Source of the DNA: Flammeovirga kamogawensis | GTDB lineage: Bacteria; Bacteroidota; Bacteroidia; Cytophagales; Flammeovirgaceae | Length of the DNA stretch: 64,000 bases | Direction of reading: 5' to 3' | NCBI RefSeq assembly: GCF_018736065.1 | Contig: NZ_CP076128.1 | Span: 620,001-684,000 of the forward strand | Shown: positions 7,929-15,167 of the stretch, in pieces | How positions within the stretch are numbered: position 1 is the first letter of the stretch | Layout of the letters: the number at the start of each line of letters is the position of its first letter | Translations under genes and position numbers: made by a program | Notes under the pieces: generated by a model | Database searches by the model: none | What the model was told of the DNA's origin: nothing | Seen by the model: the letters and a program-made list of their open reading frames with translations, nothing else

Positions 7929-8600
7929 ATGAACAAACCTAATCTTAAAAAATGGGTATTCTTATTTACTCTAATTGGAATACCTTTAGTAATTTTTTTC
8001 TTCCTTAAAAACTTTGGAACGAATGAATATCAACTTGATAAACCTGAAGAACTTCAAGTGTATAGTTTAAAGTCTGTAAACTGTGAACCTAACGAAATAG
8101 ATGGTGTACATAGAATTCCAGAGTTTAACTTTTTAAATCAAGATAGTATTCAATTTTCGAATCAAGATTTAAAAGGAAAAATATACGTAGCAGATTTCTT
8201 TTTCACTTCTTGTCCTGATATATGTAAGGCAATGACATCTTCATTATTAAGAGTACAAGAAAGATTTAAAAATGAAGACAGGTTAAGATTGGTTTCTTTT
8301 AGTATAGACCCCAAATATGATACTCCTAGTGTATTAAGTAATTATGTTGAGAAACATAAAATAAATACTAAGCAGTGGAATTTGCTAACTGGAGATCAAG
8401 AAACTATTATGAATTTAGGCCAATGTGGCTTCTATATAACAGCAAAAGAAGAAGCATTGGGTCAGGATACTTCTCTATCACATAGTGATAAATTAATCCT
8501 TGTAGATACAGAAAATAGAATTAGAGGGTTTTATAGCGGTACAGATCAAGAAGATGTTAAACGCCTTCTTACAGAAATTTCTCTTTTATTAAAAGAATAA
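7929..8600 (+). CDS. SCO1/SenC/PrrC copper chaperone
   Basis: A 223-residue thioredoxin-fold protein anchored by an N-terminal helix (about 9-27). It carries the metal-binding pair CxxxC (C95 and C99 in TSCPDICK) and the partner histidine in LSHSDKLILVD (H185), all three ligands expected for copper. Family members deliver copper to the CuA site of oxidase subunit II or reduce its cysteines, on the outer face of the membrane. Its place after the oxidase subunit genes supports that role. The subunit II target gene is not in this window. Confidence 0.88.
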   Translation: MNKPNLKKWVFLFTLIGIPLVIFFFLKNFGTNEYQLDKPEELQVYSLKSVNCEPNEIDGVHRIPEFNFLNQDSIQFSNQDLKGKIYVADFFFTSCPDICKAMTSSLLRVQERFKNEDRLRLVSFSIDPKYDTPSVLSNYVEKHKINTKQWNLLTGDQETIMNLGQCGFYITAKEEALGQDTSLSHSDKLILVDTENRIRGFYSGTDQEDVKRLLTEISLLLKE

Positions 8601-8614
8601 CGGATTATATCTTT

Positions 8615-9202
8615 ATGGAAACTACTGACAAAAAACGAAATGATAAATTACCTTTAATAATTATTGGTATTGTATCTATTTTAATTCCGATAGTTGTAGC
8701 ACTTTTACTATTTATACCACAAACAGGTAAATTAGGAGATTTAGATGTTTCTTTTTTACCACGTTTAAACGCAGTTATTAACTTTTCTTCTGCAATAGCT
8801 CTAATTCTTGGTTACTATTTTGTAAAAAAGAAACAAATAGATATGCACAAGTTAATGATGACTGTAGCATTTGTTTTAGGAGGAATATTCTTAGTTTCTT
8901 ATGTAGTATACCATTTTCAAGGTGGACATACAGTCTTTGGTGATGTAAACCATGATGGCGTATTATCTGCTGTTGAAAAAGAAAACTTAGGATTAATGAG
9001 AACCTTCTATTTGGTTATTTTATTGTCTCATATTTTACTTTCAGCAGGAGTTGTGCCCTTGGTATTATTGGCAATATATTTTGCAATAACTGACCAAATA
9101 AATAAACATAAGAGAATAGTTAAATTTACATATCCCGTTTGGTTATATGTAGCAATAACAGGTGTAGTTGTTTACTTGATGATTAGTCCATATTATATCT
9201 AA
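8615..9202 (+). CDS. DUF420 (YozB-like) membrane protein with EF-hand-like loop
   Basis: A 195-residue protein with about five hydrophobic helices and the family segments LPRLNAVINFSSA, DMHKLMMTVAF, VSYVVYH and LSHILLSAGVVPLVLL. DUF420 genes commonly sit with cytochrome oxidase and SCO genes; the molecular role is not established. The loop between two helices contains DVNHDGVLSAVE (residues 110-121), which matches the 12-residue EF-hand calcium-binding loop at positions 1, 3, 5, 6, 8 and 12. It starts 14 bp after the SCO gene. Confidence 0.82.
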   Translation: METTDKKRNDKLPLIIIGIVSILIPIVVALLLFIPQTGKLGDLDVSFLPRLNAVINFSSAIALILGYYFVKKKQIDMHKLMMTVAFVLGGIFLVSYVVYHFQGGHTVFGDVNHDGVLSAVEKENLGLMRTFYLVILLSHILLSAGVVPLVLLAIYFAITDQINKHKRIVKFTYPVWLYVAITGVVVYLMISPYYI

Positions 9203-9206
9203 TATT

Positions 9207-9446
9207 ATGTATAAAAAAATAGTATTTCTGTCGATTGCATTTTTATTTTCAATACAAGGATTATATGCACAATGTGCAATGTGTAGGGCAACTGTAGAAA
9301 ATAATATCAGTTCCGGAGCAAGTAGTGTAGGAGCTGGTTTAAATACCGGAATTATTTACTTAATGACTATGCCTTATATATTAATAGCGGCTATAGTTTA
9401 TCTCTGGTATCGAAAGACTCAAAAAGAAAAAGCATCTTTAGCTTAA
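9207..9446 (+). CDS. Small exported CxxC membrane protein
   Basis: A 79-residue protein with a cleavable-looking signal peptide (to about residue 21, LYAQ), then QCAMCRATVENN with a CxxC pair (C23, C26), and a second hydrophobic helix (about 49-67) ending in YRKTQKEK. It starts 4 bp after DUF420 and is the last gene before a strong terminator, so it belongs to the respiratory operon. I recognise the general type (a short CxxC protein after SCO and DUF420 in Bacteroidota) but know no proven function. A role in copper or redox handling is only inferred. Confidence 0.7.
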   Translation: MYKKIVFLSIAFLFSIQGLYAQCAMCRATVENNISSGASSVGAGLNTGIIYLMTMPYILIAAIVYLWYRKTQKEKASLA

Positions 9447-9454
9447 ATAGTATA

Positions 9455-9492
9455 AAAAACTCCAATAAGATATTTCTTGTTGGAGTTTTTTT
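9455..9492 (+). terminator. Intrinsic terminator of the respiratory operon
   Basis: AAAAACTCCAA (9455-9465) pairs with TTGGAGTTTTT (9480-9490), with a run of seven Ts. It separates the operon from the histidine kinase gene. Confidence 0.88.
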
Positions 9493-9526
9493 GTAATTTT
9501 TGAGTTCTATAACTTCCTCTTTTTTT

Positions 9527-12500
9527 ATGAAAGTAAAATATATTTTTTTAGAACTGAAAAAGAGTAAAAATAAAGCTTTAATAGGGCTTTTCTTTACCTT
9601 TTTAACGGTTTCAATTTTTTTAATTAACGCAGGTTATTATTCATCCGATGAATATGATTCTTTTGTTCAAGATAGAATTGAACAAATATCTAAAAATGCA
9701 GATGATGTAATATTTGAAATTAAAGCAAATATTAAATCTGATAATGAGAATATTTTAGATTTTCAGGCTTTACTGAATGAGAGTATTTATCCTGTTTATA
9801 TTTATAAAAAAGGCGTATTAAGCTTTTGGTCTGATAATAACTTAAAACTTAAATATCTAGAAGATAAACTGTATAGTTACTTTGTTGAGGATGTAATTCA
9901 GAAGGATGATTCTTTTTATTATGTGAGAAAATCTAATATCATGGTTTATAATCAAGATTATGAGATTTTTGTGATCATTCCACTAGTTATTCAAAGGGAT
10001 AATGTTACTTCATTAATACCTAATTATGTAAATGAATTTGTCTTTGGTACAAAGGAAATGCCTAGACTAGCAAAATTTAATATAACCACCAACTATAAAT
10101 CAATTTACACAAAACTGAATAAGTTTTTATTTGCCTTAGATGTATCTCAAAATAGATCTGTTGAATTAATTCCATGGAGTTATTTTGTAATGTCTATTAT
10201 AATTGGCGTATTATTTTTGTTGTCAGCGTTAAGTACATTCGTTACCAATTACATTAATAGGGGATACTCTATTTTTCCAATGCTAACAATATTTATATTA
10301 GGTGTTATTTCTTTACATGCTATTGTCGCAGATGTTTTATCTAGTAATATCATAAAGTACGAGTATAATATTCTAGATAAAATAGATGACTCAGTACTAT
10401 CTCAATGGGATTCTTTGGGTATAATTTTCTTGGATATACTTTTTGCAATCTTAATATTCAGATGGTTAAGTAGGAACTTCACAAGTTTATTTTCAATTAA
10501 ATCTATCTACCTTTTAGATAAGAAATATAAGATTGCTATTAGTGTAGTCTTGATAGTGAGCTTTTTCTTTATTGTTGCTGGGTTCGAAGAAATATTTATT
10601 CATGTATCTGCAAAAGCTGGAGATTTATCTTTAAAATTTAGCCTTTTAGATATTACAGTTCCAGAAATATTTGCTCAAGTAATTATTATTTCAGGTTTTA
10701 TTTTGATGGGACTTATAGCTCATCTGTTTTTTAAATTGATATGTTGGGCATTAGATTTTTATAGTAAATCATTAGCAATGCTAATATCGATTGTAATCAT
10801 ATTTGGATTTCAATTAGGTTATGATACGTTTAATATTTTACTAATTAATATTATTGCCATTTTTGTTGGAATTACGCTTTTGTTAGATACTCCAAAGTAT
10901 TTATCGATAGGGAAATTTCCTGCCGTAATGTATTTAATGTCATTAATTGTATTCTTTTCTCTTCTCGGTGCATTTATTACTGAGAACCTTCAGATTCGAA
11001 ATGATGAAGTTTTTAAACAAAAATTCGCCTCTAAATTAACTGAAAATGATGCATTATTAAGAGCTTATTTGCAAGAAACAATAAATGGAGTTAAAAATGA
11101 TAATCAGATTATTGATGCAATGGCCTTTTTGAATAAAGGTAGAGCTGCCATTGCAACAAAATCAATAAAGAATGATTTAACGGAATGGTTCGGGAATCGT
11201 TTTGATGTTAAGATAAATATATCATTTGATAATGGACAAACGCTGAATAACGAGAACTCTTATCAGCAATTAAAAGATAATTTCTACGAGAAACAGAAGC
11301 CCAAATATGGTTTGAATTCAAAAATGAATTTACAGCAAGGTACTTTTAGTTATTTATGTGATATACCAATTGTTGATAGGTTCGAAAAGACAGATACATT
11401 AGGCTTTTGCTTAATTGCATTATATCCTAAATCCCTTACAGGAAAATCTTTTAAATCTACTATTCTAGATGAAGACTTTGATATAAACTTTAGGCAAGAA
11501 GAATACTCATATGCTATTTTCTATAGACAGGAATTAATTTTTAGTTCAGGTGATTATAATTATTCAAATAGTTTTTTAAAAGAGACATATTCAAAAGATA
11601 GAGAAAACTTAGTAAGTAGTGTAGAGTACAAAGGTTATGAACATTTAATGTTACCTGGTTCTAATAACAGAATTGTAGTCATTTCATCAAAAAGATTTGC
11701 ATTTATAGATTATTTTAAAAGTTTCTCAGCCTATTTTACGGTGCTTATTATATTGATATTTACCATTTTCAATATGGTAAATTATTACAGGAACCCAAAT
11801 GAATACCGTAGGTCATTTTCTACAAAAGTACAGCTATATTTAAATGCGGCTATCTTTCTGCCTCTTTTAATATTGGCGTTTGTTATGGGTTCTGTTATGG
11901 TAAACTCAACTAAGAATGACGTACAAAGACAATATTTAGAAAAAGGACAAACAGTAGCGAGTAATCTGTTTCAGGATAATGAAATAAATAAATTATATTC
12001 TAATGATGATAATCTAAAGTTAGATGTTCTTATTGATGAATTATCAAATGTAATGCAAGCAGATATTCGTTTTTATAATAGAAGAGGTAAACTAAAAGCA
12101 GCGTCAGATATCGAAATATTTGATGAGAACTTACTGAGTAAAGAGATTAATCCAAAGGCGTATATTGCAATAATGCAAAATAAGCAAACTAGATTAGTGT
12201 TAAAAGAACGTATAGGTAATCTAGAATACAATACATCATATATTGGTATAAAAGCATTTAATACAGGTAGAGTAATGGGGGTAGTAAGTATTCCTTTCTT
12301 TAAATCATTACATAAATTTGATGATAGATCTATTGAAGTAATTACTACAATTATGATGATTTTCTCAATTTTGTTTTTGACTTTACTTCCAATTGTACAT
12401 TATGCAGCATTATCATTGTTAAACCCTATTAAGCTGATTATTCCCGAATTAAATAGGATTACTTTAAGTAAAAAGAATGAACCAATTACATATACAGCAA

Positions 12501-13252
12501 ATGATGAATTTGGTCAGTTAGTTGGTGAGTATAATAAAATGCTTGCAAAATTAGAAGAATCAAAAAAAGAACTTGATAGATCACAAAGAGAAAGTGCTTG
12601 GAGAGATGTAGCAAAACAGGTAGCACATGAAATTAAAAATCCTCTAACACCAATGAAACTCTATTTACAACAATTGGAAAGAGTTGCAAAATCGGATGAA
12701 AATCCAAAGTTAATGAAAGCTACAAAGATGCTTATTAATCAGGTAGATACATTAAGTGGTATTGTAACATCTTTCTCGTCTTTTGCTACAATGCCTGTTC
12801 CTAAAAGAGAAACATTCAATATTTCAAAAGTGATTAGAGAAAATATTATGTTACTTTCTAGTAAAACTGATATTCATTTTTCTGATACACAAATTGGACA
12901 CGATGTAATGGTAGAAGGGGATGAGAAATTAACAGCAAGAATTTTAAATAATTTAATGCTTAATGGTATTCAAGCTGCCAAAGATGATGTTCCATCTAAA
13001 ATAATTGTTGATTTATATGAGAATGGCGAAAAAGCAATTGTAACCATTATAGATAATGGAATGGGTATACCTGAAGATGTTCAGAATAAAGTTTTTGTTC
13101 CTAACTTTACCACCAAAGAAACTGGCTCAGGAATTGGTTTAGCAGTAGCGAAAAGAGGTGTAGAACAAATGGGTGGAAGTATTTGGTTTGAAACTAAAGA
13201 GTTAGAGGGGTCTTCATTCTTTGTAGAATTTCTAATGACAGAAATAGAATAA
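9527..13252 (+). CDS. Very large multi-helix sensor histidine kinase (NtrY-like core)
   Basis: A 1241-residue membrane kinase. I chose ATG 9527 over an in-frame TTG at 9500. It has an N-terminal helix and an extracytoplasmic segment, a bundle of about eight to nine helices (roughly 220-480), a second extracytoplasmic region, a helix near 735-750, a helix near 780-800, a sensor segment, then a helix and HAMP-like linker. The kinase core follows: H-box VAHEIKNPLTPMKLY with H1034, N-box RILNNLMLNGIQAA, G1 DNGMGIP and G2 GSGIGLAVAKRG. The NPLTPMKLYLQQLER form is typical of NtrY-type kinases. No response regulator gene is adjacent. The signal sensed is unknown. Confidence 0.88.
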   Translation: MKVKYIFLELKKSKNKALIGLFFTFLTVSIFLINAGYYSSDEYDSFVQDRIEQISKNADDVIFEIKANIKSDNENILDFQALLNESIYPVYIYKKGVLSFWSDNNLKLKYLEDKLYSYFVEDVIQKDDSFYYVRKSNIMVYNQDYEIFVIIPLVIQRDNVTSLIPNYVNEFVFGTKEMPRLAKFNITTNYKSIYTKLNKFLFALDVSQNRSVELIPWSYFVMSIIIGVLFLLSALSTFVTNYINRGYSIFPMLTIFILGVISLHAIVADVLSSNIIKYEYNILDKIDDSVLSQWDSLGIIFLDILFAILIFRWLSRNFTSLFSIKSIYLLDKKYKIAISVVLIVSFFFIVAGFEEIFIHVSAKAGDLSLKFSLLDITVPEIFAQVIIISGFILMGLIAHLFFKLICWALDFYSKSLAMLISIVIIFGFQLGYDTFNILLINIIAIFVGITLLLDTPKYLSIGKFPAVMYLMSLIVFFSLLGAFITENLQIRNDEVFKQKFASKLTENDALLRAYLQETINGVKNDNQIIDAMAFLNKGRAAIATKSIKNDLTEWFGNRFDVKINISFDNGQTLNNENSYQQLKDNFYEKQKPKYGLNSKMNLQQGTFSYLCDIPIVDRFEKTDTLGFCLIALYPKSLTGKSFKSTILDEDFDINFRQEEYSYAIFYRQELIFSSGDYNYSNSFLKETYSKDRENLVSSVEYKGYEHLMLPGSNNRIVVISSKRFAFIDYFKSFSAYFTVLIILIFTIFNMVNYYRNPNEYRRSFSTKVQLYLNAAIFLPLLILAFVMGSVMVNSTKNDVQRQYLEKGQTVASNLFQDNEINKLYSNDDNLKLDVLIDELSNVMQADIRFYNRRGKLKAASDIEIFDENLLSKEINPKAYIAIMQNKQTRLVLKERIGNLEYNTSYIGIKAFNTGRVMGVVSIPFFKSLHKFDDRSIEVITTIMMIFSILFLTLLPIVHYAALSLLNPIKLIIPELNRITLSKKNEPITYTANDEFGQLVGEYNKMLAKLEESKKELDRSQRESAWRDVAKQVAHEIKNPLTPMKLYLQQLERVAKSDENPKLMKATKMLINQVDTLSGIVTSFSSFATMPVPKRETFNISKVIRENIMLLSSKTDIHFSDTQIGHDVMVEGDEKLTARILNNLMLNGIQAAKDDVPSKIIVDLYENGEKAIVTIIDNGMGIPEDVQNKVFVPNFTTKETGSGIGLAVAKRGVEQMGGSIWFETKELEGSSFFVEFLMTEIE

Positions 13253-13258
13253 ATAAAA

Positions 13259-13286
13259 AGGGTGATATACAAAAATATATCACCCT
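13259..13286. terminator. Bidirectional intrinsic terminator
   Basis: AGGGTGATATA (13259-13269) and TATATCACCCT (13276-13286) form an 11-bp stem with a 6-nt loop between the convergent kinase and purB genes. The better T tract is on the purB (minus) side. Confidence 0.8.
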
Positions 13287-13306
13287 AATTTATATAAAAT
13301 TACTGC

Positions 13307-14650
13307 TTATAAACCAGTGTAATTATAAGGAGTAATGACTTTCAATTCGGCTTTGATTTCATCAGAAACAGCTAAACCCTCAATAAACACTTGGATACTT
13401 GACTCTGTAATTTTTTCATTTTTACGAGTAAGATCTTTTAGCATTTCATATGGATTAGGAATACCTTCTCTTCTTAAAACTGTTTGAATTGCTTCTGCAA
13501 CTACTGCCCAGTTATCTTCTAAGTCAGCTTTCAATTGAGCATCATTCAATTCAAGTTTATTTAAACCTTTTTTCAATGACTGTAGAGCAATTAAAATATG
13601 TCCTAAAGGAACACCGATATTTCTTAATACAGTAGAATCAGTTAAGTCTCTCTGTAATCTTGAGATCGGTAATTTAGCAGATAAATGTTCTAATAAAGCA
13701 TTAGCAATACCCAAGTTACCTTCAGCATTTTCAAAATCAATAGGATTTACTTTATGAGGCATAGCAGATGAGCCAACTTCATTCTTATTAATTTTTTGCT
13801 TAAAATAACGCATTGATACATATTGCCAGATATCTCTTGACATATCAATCAAAATAGTATTTACTCTCTTAAAAGCATCAAACAATGCGGCAAGGTTATC
13901 ATAGTTTTCAATTTGAGTAGTAAATTGAGAACGATCTAATCCTAATACATTATTTACAAAATCGTTACCGAAATCTACCCATTTAATTTCAGGGTAAGCA
14001 ACGTGATGTGCGTTAAAGTTACCTGTAGCACCACCAAATTTTGCAGAATAAGGAATTTGTTTTAATGCATCCAATTGTTTTGTAGCTCTGTAGCTAAAAA
14101 CTTTGAATTCTTTTCCTAATCTAGAAGGAGAAGCAGGTTGACCGTGTGTTAACGCTAAGATTGGGAAATCAGCCCATTCAGCAGCTAAAGCATCAATCAT
14201 TCCAACAATTTCTTCTAACATTGGAAGAACTACTTCAACATTTGCATTTTTTAGAGATAAAGGAATTGCAGTGTTGTTTACATCTTGAGATGTAAGACCA
14301 AAGTGAACAAATTCTTTTTGTTCTTTAATTCCTAATTGATCAAATTTTTCTTTAATAAAATACTCAACAGACTTTACATCATGGTTAGTGACGCGTTCAA
14401 AGTCTTTTACTTTAACAGCATCTTCGTTTGTAAATTCTTGATAAATTTTACGGATAGATGGATAAAGCGACTTATCAAAGTCTTTTAGTTGAGGGAGTGG
14501 AGACTCACATAAAGCGATAAAGTATTCGATTTCAACCCAAACACGATATCTGATCAGAGCAAATTCTGAAAAATAGTTAGATAATGATGAAGTTTTACTT
14601 CTGTACCTACCATCAATTGGTGATACTGCTGTGAGTTCGTTTAGTTCCAT
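13307..14650 (-). CDS. purB: Adenylosuccinate lyase
   Basis: PurB cleaves fumarate from SAICAR and from adenylosuccinate in purine synthesis. The 447-residue cytoplasmic enzyme starts at the ATG giving MELNELTAVSPIDGRYRSKT, the usual N-terminus; an upstream in-frame start would add 12 residues unlike the family. The fumarase/aspartase superfamily signature is clear as VGSSAMPHKVNPIDFEN. Other conserved parts are TNHDVKSVEYFIKE, HFGLTSQDVNNTA (with the catalytic His region), LTHGQPASPSRLGKEF and GATGNFNAHHVAYP. It appears to be transcribed alone from the promoter at 14691-14722. Confidence 0.95.
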   Translation of the reverse strand: MELNELTAVSPIDGRYRSKTSSLSNYFSEFALIRYRVWVEIEYFIALCESPLPQLKDFDKSLYPSIRKIYQEFTNEDAVKVKDFERVTNHDVKSVEYFIKEKFDQLGIKEQKEFVHFGLTSQDVNNTAIPLSLKNANVEVVLPMLEEIVGMIDALAAEWADFPILALTHGQPASPSRLGKEFKVFSYRATKQLDALKQIPYSAKFGGATGNFNAHHVAYPEIKWVDFGNDFVNNVLGLDRSQFTTQIENYDNLAALFDAFKRVNTILIDMSRDIWQYVSMRYFKQKINKNEVGSSAMPHKVNPIDFENAEGNLGIANALLEHLSAKLPISRLQRDLTDSTVLRNIGVPLGHILIALQSLKKGLNKLELNDAQLKADLEDNWAVVAEAIQTVLRREGIPNPYEMLKDLTRKNEKITESSIQVFIEGLAVSDEIKAELKVITPYNYTGL

Positions 14651-14690
14651 TTTATAATTGGAATTTTTAAGTGAAAAACTAATCAAGTCG

Positions 14691-14722
14691 CAAATATAAC
14701 GTGCTGATTATCTAAACAAAAA
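14691..14722 (-). promoter_or_regulatory. purB promoter
   Basis: The minus strand carries TTTTTG (14722-14717), an 18-bp spacer and TATATTTG (14698-14691), matching both parts of the Bacteroidota consensus TTG-N17-23-TAnnTTTG. It would give a leader of about 35 nt before the chosen purB start. Confidence 0.65.
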
Positions 14723-14768
14723 TAAATAGTCAGATAGTATGTGAAAATATATAGATCATTTTTAAGAT

Positions 14769-15167
14769 TTATAAACTTTCCTCTTCTGCTTTATTGTCTT
14801 TACTAGGAGTAAGGTCAGTAGAAGACCAATTGATTAAATCGCCACATAGTGCAGATAAACCACCAACAAAACCACCAATTAATGCACTAACTATACCTAC
14901 AAAATCATTTGATGGCAAATGGAACATAACAGAAATACGACTACTTAATTCTGAACCAGTGTATAATTGAATTAGAGCAGCATATGTACCCCAAAGAAGT
15001 GCAATACTTATAAACCCCGTTAAAAAACTGTTTAAAAATTTATTTGTATCTCTAAATGCTCCAAAAACAAAACATGGAACTACAATAATCCACCATGGAA
15101 ACATTACCTGAAGTAAACTTGCAGTAATGAGTATTGCTGTTCCGTTTACAATAAAATTCTTATTCAT
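14769..15167 (-). CDS. Small multi-helix membrane protein of unknown function
   Basis: A 132-residue hydrophobic protein with about four membrane segments (near 7-24, 27-42, 46-64 and 86-108) and a polar, charged tail (DNKAEEESL). Its start overlaps the last 8 bp of the penicillin-acylase-family gene, which suggests translational coupling. I do not recognise the family. The GIVSALIGGFVGGLSALCGD segment is glycine rich, as in packed helix pairs. Its context gives no function beyond likely co-expression with the acylase. Confidence 0.6.
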   Translation of the reverse strand: MNKNFIVNGTAILITASLLQVMFPWWIIVVPCFVFGAFRDTNKFLNSFLTGFISIALLWGTYAALIQLYTGSELSSRISVMFHLPSNDFVGIVSALIGGFVGGLSALCGDLINWSSTDLTPSKDNKAEEESL

